Shown here in pieces: positions 17,375 through 25,551 of a stretch of DNA of 64,000 nt. The position numbers and the translations under genes were made by a program. The notes beneath the pieces were generated by a model that saw only the letters and a list, made by a program, of their open reading frames with translations, was not told the DNA's origin and did not search any database. Numbering within the stretch: position 1 is the stretch's first letter; the number at the start of each line of letters is the position of its first letter. Location of the stretch: NCBI GenBank assembly GCA_016716765.1, contig JADJVA010000020.1:434001-498000 (forward strand), in the 5' to 3' direction. The DNA comes from Bdellovibrionales bacterium. Its GTDB lineage: Bacteria > Bdellovibrionota > Bdellovibrionia > Bdellovibrionales > UBA1609.

Positions 17375-18241
17375 TCAGGTAGCTAGGGACTGTATTGATC
17401 TTGCAATCAAATCCAATAAAATAGCCGTATTTTTTCCTGTTTTATCTATGGATGGATTGAATTCACAAAAATCAATGCCAAGAATTTTTATTTTCATTTT
17501 TTTCAAAACTTCAAAAGTATCATAAACATGGAAGTCATTGAGACCGTGTGCCACAGGAAAATTAACAGCATCAAAATAAATAGGATTTAAACAATCTAAA
17601 TCCACACTTATGTAGCAAGGGATATTAGGTGATAGATACTTTTTTAAAAGCTCTTCATTGGGAATTCCTACTGTTGAAATCTTAGGTGACATTTTAACAA
17701 ATGGCGAAAAGCCACGAATTCCAACTTGTAAAACCGTTACAACCTCTAACCAGGATAGAACATAACTTACAAAATTCGAATGGGTAGGCAGTTCCAGTTC
17801 AGAGATTTCCCCCAGGTCCCTATGTGCATCAAAATGAATAAACTGGAACTTTTTCACCTGTTTTTTTAAGGAACTTAGCGCATAATAGGTGACCAAATGG
17901 TCTCCGCCCAGGATAAGTGGGATTTTTCCCATTTCATATAGAAAACCCAAAACCTCTTCGAAATGGTTAAAGTATTTTTCTAAATGCATAGTTGGAGAAA
18001 ATAATATATCTCCAACATCAGATAAGCTGTTTGAACGAAGAATCACCTTCGAATCAGCACAAGAATAGAGATCCTGTTCTGCTAATTTATGAAAGGATGA
18101 GTATTGTCTTAAGACTTGAGGAGCATGTTCGCAACCTCCACGACCATTAATTGTTCCAAGTTGAATTGGCGCCCCAACGCAGACAATTTGTCCATCCGGA
18201 CCAAAGGATGATCCAAAAAGAGTATTACTGTTCTTTTGCAT
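17375..18241 (-). CDS. Arginase/agmatinase-family (ureohydrolase) enzyme
   Basis: This 288-residue manganese ureohydrolase family member has all the metal-binding motifs: GGDH (H115), HFDAHRD (D138, H140, D142), SVDLD (D214, D216), and the C-terminal acidic motif EFNP (E260). The family hydrolyses guanidino groups (arginine, agmatine, formiminoglutamate, guanidinobutyrate). It is co-directional with a YcaO gene, a small peptide gene and an ABC exporter, and overlaps the upstream permease gene by 17 bases. Peptide arginases that turn Arg into ornithine in ribosomal peptides are known (OspR type), and the nearby 62-residue peptide has several Arg residues. A role on that peptide is an inference; a free guanidino substrate is the alternative. 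Confidence 0.85.
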   Translation of the reverse strand: MQKNSNTLFGSSFGPDGQIVCVGAPIQLGTINGRGGCEHAPQVLRQYSSFHKLAEQDLYSCADSKVILRSNSLSDVGDILFSPTMHLEKYFNHFEEVLGFLYEMGKIPLILGGDHLVTYYALSSLKKQVKKFQFIHFDAHRDLGEISELELPTHSNFVSYVLSWLEVVTVLQVGIRGFSPFVKMSPKISTVGIPNEELLKKYLSPNIPCYISVDLDCLNPIYFDAVNFPVAHGLNDFHVYDTFEVLKKMKIKILGIDFCEFNPSIDKTGKNTAILLDLIARSIQSLAT

Positions 18242-19001
18242 ATTTCTTTACACCACGAATCCAGGAAAATCGATTTAGAATAACTATGATAGAAATACCC
18301 AACAAGAGGAACCCGACTCGAGACAGATTTAAGTCATATAAGACTGAAGTTGGAAACCACATCACATATACAGTTGGGATAAAGCTTAAAAAATATTTTA
18401 TAAACCAACTTGGATAAGTTTCTTTAGGTCTCGAACCAAGTTCCAGACTGAGCTCTGAGAGTCTCCAAACTGCTGAGTTAAGAGGAAACCAGAATGAAAT
18501 ATGTACAGATATTCCCATGACAAGCGCGTAAGTGATAAAGCAAAGAATAACGGAACCTATAGCACCTAAAATCTGGGCCATTGAAAGTTGAAATAAAACT
18601 GTTTTGTTTGCAAGTATATAGATTGGAACAATCATAGCGCCCAAAGCTTCAAGTCCTATTGTCGAAAAGGAATTCAAGAATTGACTATCCATGGGCCGAA
18701 TGAGACTGAGATCAATTTCTCGGTCATAAATTTTAGACGGCAGGTCATCATGGGAAGGCTCTAAGAATATATTGTACAGTGCCGCGCTAATATAAAAAAG
18801 TGAGGTTAACAAATAAAAATCCTGGCGGATCGCAGTCTCTCCGGCCGCGGCCCGATCACTCGTTAACAAACTAATAAACCAAAAGTTCCCAATCTGAATG
18901 ATGCATAAGCCAACTAGCCAGCCGATCAGGTAGCTTCGAAAAGCAAGATGACGTTTGAAAGACAGGACAAGAATGAGGAATAGATAATCTAAGTATTTCA
19001 T
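18225..19001 (-). CDS. ABC-2 type permease subunit (second)
   Basis: This integral membrane protein is about 258 residues from the ATG at 19001 (MKYLDYLFLILVLSFKRHLA), which lies one base after the stop of the upstream permease. A longer frame to 19061 would run into that gene. Six hydrophobic segments and an internal DREIDLSLIRPMDSQFL motif match the paired ABC-2 permeases (ABC2_membrane_6/DUF990 type) that work as heterodimers. With the neighbouring permease and ATPase it forms a complete exporter, plausibly for the YcaO-modified product. Confidence 0.8.
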   Translation of the reverse strand: MKYLDYLFLILVLSFKRHLAFRSYLIGWLVGLCIIQIGNFWFISLLTSDRAAAGETAIRQDFYLLTSLFYISAALYNIFLEPSHDDLPSKIYDREIDLSLIRPMDSQFLNSFSTIGLEALGAMIVPIYILANKTVLFQLSMAQILGAIGSVILCFITYALVMGISVHISFWFPLNSAVWRLSELSLELGSRPKETYPSWFIKYFLSFIPTVYVMWFPTSVLYDLNLSRVGFLLLGISIIVILNRFSWIRGVKKYAKEQ

Positions 19002-19002
19002 A

Positions 19003-19767
19003 CTAATCACCGACAATCGCAATTCGATTTTTAGCATTTGAATACAGAACGTAATAACCAAAAGCTAAAACCAAATTCCAACAAATAGCCGAAAAAAGTA
19101 TTGCAAATTTGACTTCGTATGAGAGCGAATTTGATAAAACAGCTGCTTGAAGCCCCCCAAGGAGTCCAAATGGATTAAATAAAGAAACCTTATATTCAAA
19201 TAATTTGAGATAAGGAATTAGGCCGCCCCCAAATACAAAAGTCAGAGCTTTAGCCAAGTGCAGGAGAAAATGATTACTTTCAAAGTACAGTGCCAGAACG
19301 CCAATGCACATACCAAAAATACATGAAAAAACGAGTCCCAGACAAATAAGTAACAAAGGAAATACTCCGAAATAAATATCTGGCAGAGGGTAAATAAGAA
19401 ATAAAAGAATGATTAAGGCTGGTATTATAACTGACAGCCGAGATATCAATGTTCCAAGCCAACTCCCGACCATTACTCTTAGAATGGAAACTGGTCGGTA
19501 TAGATAGGATTTGATTTGCCCATTTTCAACTTGTTGTCCAAACTCTATTCCGTGGGTCCAAATTGATACAGTGGAAAATAGAAAATAAAAAAAATAATAG
19601 GGTGCCAAATTTAATTTTTCGGACTGGTTTGTATTCATCCACAATAGCATCGGGATTCCTGCCAATGACAAATCCAGAAGAACAGACGCTACCAGTTGAC
19701 TTCGCGCCAATGTGACCAACTTAATTTTAATAAAAGCAAGCGCCAGAACTTTTCTAAAAAGCATCAT
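19003..19767 (-). CDS. ABC-2 type permease subunit (first)
   Basis: This 254-residue membrane protein has about six hydrophobic segments. VENGQIKSYLYRPVSILRVM is the cytoplasmic loop typical of ABC2_membrane_6-type permeases, and the next gene carries the equivalent DREIDLSLIRP loop. It begins 9 bases after the ATPase stop. It belongs to the same transcription unit as the YcaO gene, and the transporter is expected to sit in the inner membrane. Confidence 0.8.
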   Translation of the reverse strand: MMLFRKVLALAFIKIKLVTLARSQLVASVLLDLSLAGIPMLLWMNTNQSEKLNLAPYYFFYFLFSTVSIWTHGIEFGQQVENGQIKSYLYRPVSILRVMVGSWLGTLISRLSVIIPALIILLFLIYPLPDIYFGVFPLLLICLGLVFSCIFGMCIGVLALYFESNHFLLHLAKALTFVFGGGLIPYLKLFEYKVSLFNPFGLLGGLQAAVLSNSLSYEVKFAILFSAICWNLVLAFGYYVLYSNAKNRIAIVGD

Positions 19768-19776
19768 ATAGGTCCT

Positions 19777-20735
19777 CTACTGAGTGGCGGCTAAAAAAAC
19801 AGTTTCTAATGAAGATGGTTCGATGCGAAGGCTAATTGGTTTTAACGAAGCTGCAAATTTCAGAACGTCCTGGATATTTTTTTCACCAATCGTCCCAGAA
19901 ATAACGAGTCGGTCTTCATCAAAAGTGAGACCCGGTAACAATGAATAGTCAGGTGCCTTTTCAACTTGAATTGATACGTCAACCAAGTTGTTTGAATATT
20001 TTCTTCTTAACTGTTGAATGTCGCCGGAATAAATAAGTTCTCCATGATTCAAGACAAGAACCTTCGAACAAACACCCTCAATATCTTTCATGTTGTGGCT
20101 AGTGAGAAGAACCGATTTTTTGAATTCAACAGCGACCGTCTTAATGAATTCGCGAATTGTTTGTTGCGAAGCCAAATCTAATCCTACCGTTGGTTCATCG
20201 AGAAGTAGTACCTCAGGGTCATGAATCAATGCCATCATCAATTCACCTTTCATCCGCTGGCCCAATGACAAATTGCGAACTGGTCGATCTAGATAATTTT
20301 TTATATCTAGCATATGGCTGAGATTCGAAATGCGCTGAGAAGCAATTCGGGGAGGAATTTCGTAAATTATTCTTTGCAACGCTAAAGCATCATTAATTGT
20401 TAGTCGAGGAATGAGCTGACTCTTCTGGCCAAATACCACTCCAATTTTCATTAGAAATTCTTTTTCTCTGTCTTCAGGTCTATGTCCCGAAACGCTAACC
20501 TCGCCAGCGTGTGGAGAAAGTAAGCCAGCCAAGATTTTTTGAATTGTTGTTTTGCCCGCACCATTTGGCCCTAAAAGAGCTGTGACTTCACCTTCGCTTA
20601 TATTGAAACTGACACTAGACAGTGCTGCAACCGAAATAAACCTTCTATTAAATATATCATGGAAAAGCGCCAGCCCCCTGTTCTTCGAGTAAAGGTTTTG
20701 TATTCATAGGAGACGTCCTTAACTAATATTCCCAT
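19777..20735 (-). pseudogene. ABC transporter ATPase, frameshifted near the N-terminus (probably a sequence error)
   Basis: This is the ATPase of the exporter. ATG at 20735 lies one base after the YcaO stop and begins MGILVKDVSYEYKTFTRR, a normal ABC N-terminus. The frame then breaks at a run of five C at 20674-20678 (five G in the coding strand). The continuing frame reads LALFHDIFNRRFISVAALSS, then Walker A GPNGAGKTT, Q-loop VVFGQKSQ, signature LSLGQRMKGEL, Walker B VLLLDEPTVGLD and switch TSHNM. One added base yields 319 residues, the usual length for this subfamily with its LF...FNRR insertion. No start codon precedes Walker A in the second frame. Since the rest is intact, I regard the break as probably a sequencing error. 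Confidence 0.85.
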
Positions 20736-20736
20736 A

Positions 20737-21966
20737 TTAGACCCTGCTTAATAGGTAAGCTGAAGGCTTAACTAACCATCCATCTTCAACCATAAAAAAA
20801 TTATCAGTGCCTGGTAAATAACTTTGAACAACACTAACACCTGTTCGACTCGACCGATATAAATGGCGCACAAAGAGTTCGTCAAACTCCGTCAATAAAA
20901 TGGTCTGAATAATTTTAACTTGTTCACTTACAGAAATTTTCGGTTCATCCTCAAAGGTTTCCTCTTCATCTTTGAAAAGAAGATGAAATTTTCGAATATC
21001 TTCAAAGTGTGGTAGTTCGATGCTCAAATCACTCATTCGTAGCTCATCGGCAAGATAAACTTCGGAGTGCACAGTCGATTGAGAAAATACAACCAGTTGG
21101 AGAAGCTCTGCAATCGCCCGTTTTACAGCGTGTCTTGGGCTAAGTGAGGATCCCGAACCAACAAGAGGATACGCAAGACCTGGTATTGAGCAAATAGAAA
21201 CAAAAGTTGGTATTCCAAACTCATTTTGCAATTTGAAAGACCTAATATTTGTGGCCTTCATTTTTTTAATTTGATCTACATAGTCTTGGAGAAACAATAG
21301 TGATTTAGGAGGAATCTCAATCGCGCGATGGTCAACTCCAGAAAGACAGCGAAAAAAGAATAGGCCTTTTGAAATGCGTTCTATTTGTTCTAGCATTGAA
21401 TGAAGTAGTGCTTCTTCAAGATTTGCGCCGGACGAAGTACCATTTGAATTTCTGCTCCAAATTTCGTTCTCAATTATTAGCGCCTGGTAAAAACCACATC
21501 GCTCGGAAAAGAATGAATCAGCAGCATGGCCATCAAACAATATGTTAGGCACAAACATTTTCTTTTTCGATTTATTTCCAATAAAAAATCCTCCCCAAAT
21601 TGGAGAGCGAATTTTATCCCTTAGTTGTTCAATGTGAGGATGAAGGATCACACAATCTGAAAGACTATTTAGGTCGATGGAACTTGAAGATGAAATCTCA
21701 GTTTGAGAATTAGATACTAAATGTTCAAATGCTTCATAATAACTCCCGATGACGTGTTCCGAAAAAGTTCCCTTCCCTCCGCCACTTTCTGAAATTTGTC
21801 CGTAGGTTAACTTGACAGAGGACGCGCCAGTTTCTTCAGAAAAAACTTCCCACTCTCTTGTTATGCTCAAGGACTCAAGTTCAGTGAGGATTGAATCCTT
21901 AGCTATTTCAAGATTTACCTGCCGCTCGAATGGGATCACAGCACAGGCGGCAGAGGATATTTCCAT
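20737..21966 (-). CDS. YcaO-domain protein, probable RiPP-modifying enzyme
   Basis: YcaO proteins use ATP to activate peptide backbone amides, giving azolines, amidines or thioamides. This 409-residue stand-alone YcaO shows GGGKGTFSEHVIGSYYEA (about 62-79), SRNSNGTSSGANLEEAL (about 171-187), the following EQIER, and GSGSSLSPRHAVKRAIAEL (about 270-288), all YcaO ATP/Mg-binding blocks. No fused or adjacent E1-like/ThiF partner or TfuA protein is visible, and the C-terminus lacks a Pro-rich PxPxP tail. That resembles divergent or partner-free YcaO enzymes. It starts 5 bases after the stop of a 62-residue peptide gene with a strong ribosome-binding site, the layout of a precursor-enzyme pair. The chemistry and substrate are inferred. 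Confidence 0.86.
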   Translation of the reverse strand: MEISSAACAVIPFERQVNLEIAKDSILTELESLSITREWEVFSEETGASSVKLTYGQISESGGGKGTFSEHVIGSYYEAFEHLVSNSQTEISSSSSIDLNSLSDCVILHPHIEQLRDKIRSPIWGGFFIGNKSKKKMFVPNILFDGHAADSFFSERCGFYQALIIENEIWSRNSNGTSSGANLEEALLHSMLEQIERISKGLFFFRCLSGVDHRAIEIPPKSLLFLQDYVDQIKKMKATNIRSFKLQNEFGIPTFVSICSIPGLAYPLVGSGSSLSPRHAVKRAIAELLQLVVFSQSTVHSEVYLADELRMSDLSIELPHFEDIRKFHLLFKDEEETFEDEPKISVSEQVKIIQTILLTEFDELFVRHLYRSSRTGVSVVQSYLPGTDNFFMVEDGWLVKPSAYLLSRV

Positions 21967-21971
21967 AGAAA

Positions 21972-22160
21972 CTATTTTTGCGCAGCTTTGTACGCTAAGT
22001 ACCTTGCCCTAATTAAATCTAAAGCGCTTTGATCAATTGGGCTCGCTCGCTCTGGACCCAATTTTCCGGTGGCTGTTTTCCCACGACCTAATACCCTCAT
22101 TGAAAGTCTCTTTTGAATTTCCAGAGAGCTCATTAGCTTTGTTGCAATTTTTTTGTTCAT
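21972..22160 (-). CDS. 62-residue peptide, candidate RiPP precursor
   Basis: This small gene lies directly before ycaO. I choose the ATG at 22160 because GGAGG sits at ideal spacing before it; an upstream TTG would place that site inside the gene. The peptide starts MNKKIATKLMSSLEIQKRL and ends LIRARYLAYKAAQK. It is strongly basic (Lys/Arg rich), has no Cys, few Ser/Thr, a central Gly/Lys-rich GRGKTATGKLG segment and a predicted helical C-terminus. The lack of Cys argues against thiazole formation. Possible modified residues are Ser/Thr, Arg (an arginase-family enzyme is encoded nearby) or backbone amides. I do not recognise the sequence. It may instead be a carrier or scaffold peptide, or a structural partner of the YcaO protein. 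Confidence 0.6.
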   Translation of the reverse strand: MNKKIATKLMSSLEIQKRLSMRVLGRGKTATGKLGPERASPIDQSALDLIRARYLAYKAAQK

Positions 22161-22228
22161 CTTTTCCTCCAATTAAATAGATAAAAAACCAATTTCTTTG
22201 TTGTCTGGCATTTGGCCGCGGCAGCCCG

Positions 22229-22257
22229 TCTGTACTACGATAGCCGTCGCGCGTCAA
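22229..22257 (-). promoter_or_regulatory. Possible sigma70-type promoter for the peptide/YcaO operon
   Basis: On the minus strand TTGACG (22252-22257) is followed, after 17 bases, by TACAGA (22229-22234), about 69 bases before the peptide start. The -35 is good and the -10 weak. No other promoter for the long train is evident. This is suggestive only. Confidence 0.28.
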
Positions 22258-22443
22258 TAGGAAATTTCTTATTTTTTTCCTCTTTGGACAAAGCGAAAGA
22301 TCACCAAGAAATATATAACTTTTGGCGGTTCATCCGGGATACCGAGAATCAACCGAATCCTGGCTCACGGTTTTAAGGGCCAACCCAACCGCCGCCCTAG
22401 CGAGTTTCAGGCTTGGAGGGAATTACTTCCGCACGTCAACTCG

Positions 22444-23157
22444 TCAGAACTGAATCTTTCTATATACAACCCACGGGAGGTTCCTAAGGACGAAACAAAC
22501 GAGGCGCCAAAATCCTGGGTAATAATATATCCCGGTCGCCTTTTTTTCTAAAATCCTACCTACCCTATTGGCAACCCTTTGCGGGTCTGCTACTGGAAAA
22601 AGAAGACGTTTACCTAAGCTTTGTTGAGATTTTAAATACCCTAATTGAAATAAAAATGGTCGAATGTTTAGCCGGTCCTGAGAGTGCAGAAGACTCTCAA
22701 AAAAACTAGTAAGTGCCCGCTTCGCAGCTGAATAATAAATATTACTCCCTCTACCTTTGGTTTCAGCAATAGAGCCAAAGGCCACCAAATCGATCTCACG
22801 CATTCCCTTATTTAGTAGAACATGATTAATAAAGTGGAACGTCGAAAGCGCATTCACTTGAAATATCTCACTTCCGATTTCCGATTGCATGCCCCACAGA
22901 TCCCTTTCATCAGAAATTCCAATGGGGAAATAATACCTATCTGCGGTCACAGGAAGGGTCAAAACCTCTGCGACGATCCTAAAGTCAATTTGGTGGATCT
23001 CGACAGATACGTTAAATCGCAGTTGAATATCGTGACTCATAGCTAACAAATCACGGCTATCCGTTGCCACCAAAAAAAGGTCATGCCCTTTCTCTGCTTC
23101 AAAGGCAGCTATCGACCGACCCAGGGCTCCGCTCGCTCCAACTATTAATGCCTTCAT
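22444..23157 (-). CDS. SDR-family oxidoreductase, DprE2-like
   Basis: This 237-residue short-chain dehydrogenase has an N-terminal NAD(P)-binding GASGALG, a central Ser region (FGSIAETKG) and a catalytic YSAAK. The C-terminal hydrophobic stretch and KKATGIYYYPGFWRLV resemble DprE2. DprE2 reduces the 2'-keto intermediate in conversion of decaprenyl-phospho-ribose to decaprenyl-phospho-arabinose. It overlaps the DprE1-like oxidase gene by 4 bases, reproducing the known DprE1-DprE2 partnership. The polyprenyl-phosphate sugar made here need not be arabinose. No gene for the earlier phosphoribosyl transfer is seen in the window. Confidence 0.75.
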   Translation of the reverse strand: MKALIVGASGALGRSIAAFEAEKGHDLFLVATDSRDLLAMSHDIQLRFNVSVEIHQIDFRIVAEVLTLPVTADRYYFPIGISDERDLWGMQSEIGSEIFQVNALSTFHFINHVLLNKGMREIDLVAFGSIAETKGRGSNIYYSAAKRALTSFFESLLHSQDRLNIRPFLFQLGYLKSQQSLGKRLLFPVADPQRVANRVGRILEKKATGIYYYPGFWRLVCFVLRNLPWVVYRKIQF

Positions 23158-24509
23158 AATTGTAGCCTTTTTGAAAGAGAATTTTGAAAAATCCTAGCGG
23201 GGTCCCATTTAAGCAACCTCTCTTTAAAAAGATCATACTGCGGATAACACTCTCTAACAACCCTGAGGGGGAGTCTTGAATCCTTAGCGATATTAGGAAC
23301 TGCCTTTGCGCGTACGACAATCTCGTCCCAATATTCCAAAAACCTCTGAGAGGTATTGGTTCGCGGAATATTTAAAGCAATCACAATTCCCGACCCTTGG
23401 AAGCGCAAAAGATCTGGTTTTCCCGAAAACAATTTACAAGAGGCCAAAGCCACTGATTGTTTGAATTTTCTTAATCCATTCCTTAAATCTGAAATTACCG
23501 ATTCAAATTCGTCAAAGGGGACTAAAACTTGCGATTCATGAAACCCAGATTTCCCAAAAAGGCTGAAATAAAAGGTTTTTTTAGAGACAGGGAACATGAA
23601 TGAATAAATTGATTCGCGCCTCCCCTGGCTCCTTGGCCTTTCCAAATACGAATAGGCCCTATTCATCATTGGAAGGCTAAATTTATTTAGCAACGAGCAA
23701 GGCAAATATTCACGGCCATCTGAACTCAATTCTCTAAATTCAATTTCGGGAATTTTTTCTAGGTCTACCGCCCTCTCGTCACAATCAAATTGTCCAACTT
23801 TTAAAAATCCCCTTCCCCAATATTTCGACGACTCCAAATCATGCCAAGAATAAAGCATGCCATATAGACTTGAATTTTTTAAAAGTAACTCAGGGAGATC
23901 CTTAAAACCCGGCACACCTATATTGTTTGAAATAATGATTTGGGATTTTACCTTTTGTAACTGGAGACCGACTGTAACTATGACACCAGTCAGCCCCCAT
24001 CCACCACAAGTTAGGTGAAAAAGCTCCTCGTTTTCGTTTCTACTGCATTTAATGAATCCATGACGAGGATGGTACACCGTTAAAAAAACAACTTGCTCCT
24101 TAAAATTTCCGTCCGAAAATTGATTCTTCCCATGAACATCCGAAGCTACGCATCCTCCGATTCGAATTTGGGGGTGACCGGGCTGCGTCCCCAAATACCA
24201 ATTACACTTGATAGATTCCTCTGCCAACTTACCGAGAGTCATCCCCGACTCCACTTCGACAACGCCCGCTGACTTGTCAAAACTAATAAATCGATCAAAC
24301 ACACCCATATCAACAACGACGGCCCCTCCCCCAAAGCTCAGAGGAGGATAGGACAATCCCGCACCCCTAACAGCAAAAGAATATTTTTGGGCAAAGACCC
24401 TTTCAACTCCTCTGTATCTATCGGGACAAAACAGTTTTGATTCTTCGGACGAAGACCCGTCAAAACTCCTGAGATTTACTGTTGCGAATGGTTCACTCAC
24501 TTTGGACAT
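23154..24509 (-). CDS. FAD-dependent oxidase, DprE1-like
   Basis: This 451-residue flavoprotein of the FAD-linked oxidase family has a length close to DprE1. Recognisable parts are FAVRGAGLSYPPLSFGGG (FAD pyrophosphate loop), GGCVASDVHGKNQFSDG, which closely follows the DprE1 pattern (A.D.HGKN...G.F), and GGWGLTGVI. DprE1 oxidises C2 of the ribose of a polyprenyl-phospho-sugar, followed by DprE2 reduction. The downstream SDR gene overlaps by 4 bases and the upstream glycosyltransferase by 13. Together with membrane GT-C proteins nearby, which use polyprenyl-phospho-sugars as donors, this suggests lipid-linked pentose decoration of the surface glycan. Confidence 0.82.
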   Translation of the reverse strand: MSKVSEPFATVNLRSFDGSSSEESKLFCPDRYRGVERVFAQKYSFAVRGAGLSYPPLSFGGGAVVVDMGVFDRFISFDKSAGVVEVESGMTLGKLAEESIKCNWYLGTQPGHPQIRIGGCVASDVHGKNQFSDGNFKEQVVFLTVYHPRHGFIKCSRNENEELFHLTCGGWGLTGVIVTVGLQLQKVKSQIIISNNIGVPGFKDLPELLLKNSSLYGMLYSWHDLESSKYWGRGFLKVGQFDCDERAVDLEKIPEIEFRELSSDGREYLPCSLLNKFSLPMMNRAYSYLERPRSQGRRESIYSFMFPVSKKTFYFSLFGKSGFHESQVLVPFDEFESVISDLRNGLRKFKQSVALASCKLFSGKPDLLRFQGSGIVIALNIPRTNTSQRFLEYWDEIVVRAKAVPNIAKDSRLPLRVVRECYPQYDLFKERLLKWDPARIFQNSLSKRLQL

Positions 24510-25408
24510 TGCCGTACGCTATTTCTAAGAATTAGATTTGCATTGGGCCGGCCAAGGCCATTCTTATAAATACGCGCAATGTAAATTGCGTTAAACATTG
24601 TTCCCATAGCAATATACAACATCAAAAGAGTGTCAAAATGAGTGGCAATGACACTTGTCTGGAAAAATAGACTCATCAATGCAATAGTTACGACAATCGG
24701 AAATGAATAGGCCATGAATCTAAGCGGAAGAGTCGACGACGATAAAATTCCAGCAACGGCAAAAGTTGTCATACGAAAGAGGTTATAATGAGTGTCACCA
24801 GCAATGCGCTTATGCCTTTTGTATGGAATCCCTTTAAATACAAAGCCGACTCTCCCAATCGAAGCTCTTATAAATGGGAATGAACTTTGATCTTTAACAA
24901 TGGCGTCTCTAACTTCAGAAGTCATTAGGCAGAATTCAGCCATATCTACAAAGAACTTTTCATCTGAAACAAATCTAGTGATGCGATAAAAAATCTTTCG
25001 TGCCAATTTCATCAGTGAACCTTCTTCGCGGTCCACCCGTTCTCCATAAACGATATCATATCCTTCCAACTGGACTTCTAAGAAATCAACTATCATCTCG
25101 GGAGGGTCTTCACAGTCAACATCGATAATCGCTAGGAGGTCCCCAATGGCATTCTTAAGTGCAAACTCAATCGACCTCTGATAGCCAACATTAGCCGACA
25201 AGCCAAAGTAAAAGACTCGATCATCTTTATCTCTTAAACCCTTTATCATCCTTAAAGTTGAGTCCGTAGATGAGTTATCAACGAACAATAAGTTACAATC
25301 GTATTTACCCGATAATTTATCAAAAACCTTTACCACCCGATCATAAAACAAAAGGACTGTCTTCTCTTCGTTGTGAACCGGACATATCAACGTAAATAAT
25401 GGTTTCAT
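24497..25408 (-). CDS. GT2 glycosyltransferase with C-terminal membrane segments (GtrB/ArnC-like)
   Basis: This 303-residue protein starts MKPLFTLICPVHNEEKTVLL, the GT-A nucleotide-binding beginning of GT2. Landmarks are FVDNSSTDST, IIDVDCEDPPEMI (DxD region) and YGERVDREEGSLM. At about 225-285 there are two hydrophobic segments, as in GtrB/ArnC/DPM1-type enzymes that load a sugar onto polyprenyl phosphate. It is followed with overlap by the DprE1/DprE2-like genes, so a polyprenyl-phosphate sugar product is plausible. The transferred sugar is unknown. Confidence 0.84.
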   Translation of the reverse strand: MKPLFTLICPVHNEEKTVLLFYDRVVKVFDKLSGKYDCNLLFVDNSSTDSTLRMIKGLRDKDDRVFYFGLSANVGYQRSIEFALKNAIGDLLAIIDVDCEDPPEMIVDFLEVQLEGYDIVYGERVDREEGSLMKLARKIFYRITRFVSDEKFFVDMAEFCLMTSEVRDAIVKDQSSFPFIRASIGRVGFVFKGIPYKRHKRIAGDTHYNLFRMTTFAVAGILSSSTLPLRFMAYSFPIVVTIALMSLFFQTSVIATHFDTLLMLYIAMGTMFNAIYIARIYKNGLGRPNANLILRNSVRQCPK

Positions 25409-25551
25409 ATAAATCCTAGCTTATTGATCAAAAGTAAAAGGGTTGATTTTCAAGCCCTTAAAAACTCAACAATTAATTTCTACTGTTTGCAGATTCGGGC
25501 AAAGAGTGGTCTCCGTCCAAGAGAAAAGACATCTCTCACCATTCCCTCCCC

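Noticed and set aside
20674..20678. Programmed ribosomal frameshifting in the ABC ATPase
   Set aside because: There is no classical slippery heptamer with a downstream structure that I can see, and similar breaks in unrelated genes of the window favour a run-length error.
22033..22257. 74-codon frame overlapping the small peptide gene
   Set aside because: It has no ribosome-binding site, and the alternative frame has an ideal site and couples directly to ycaO.
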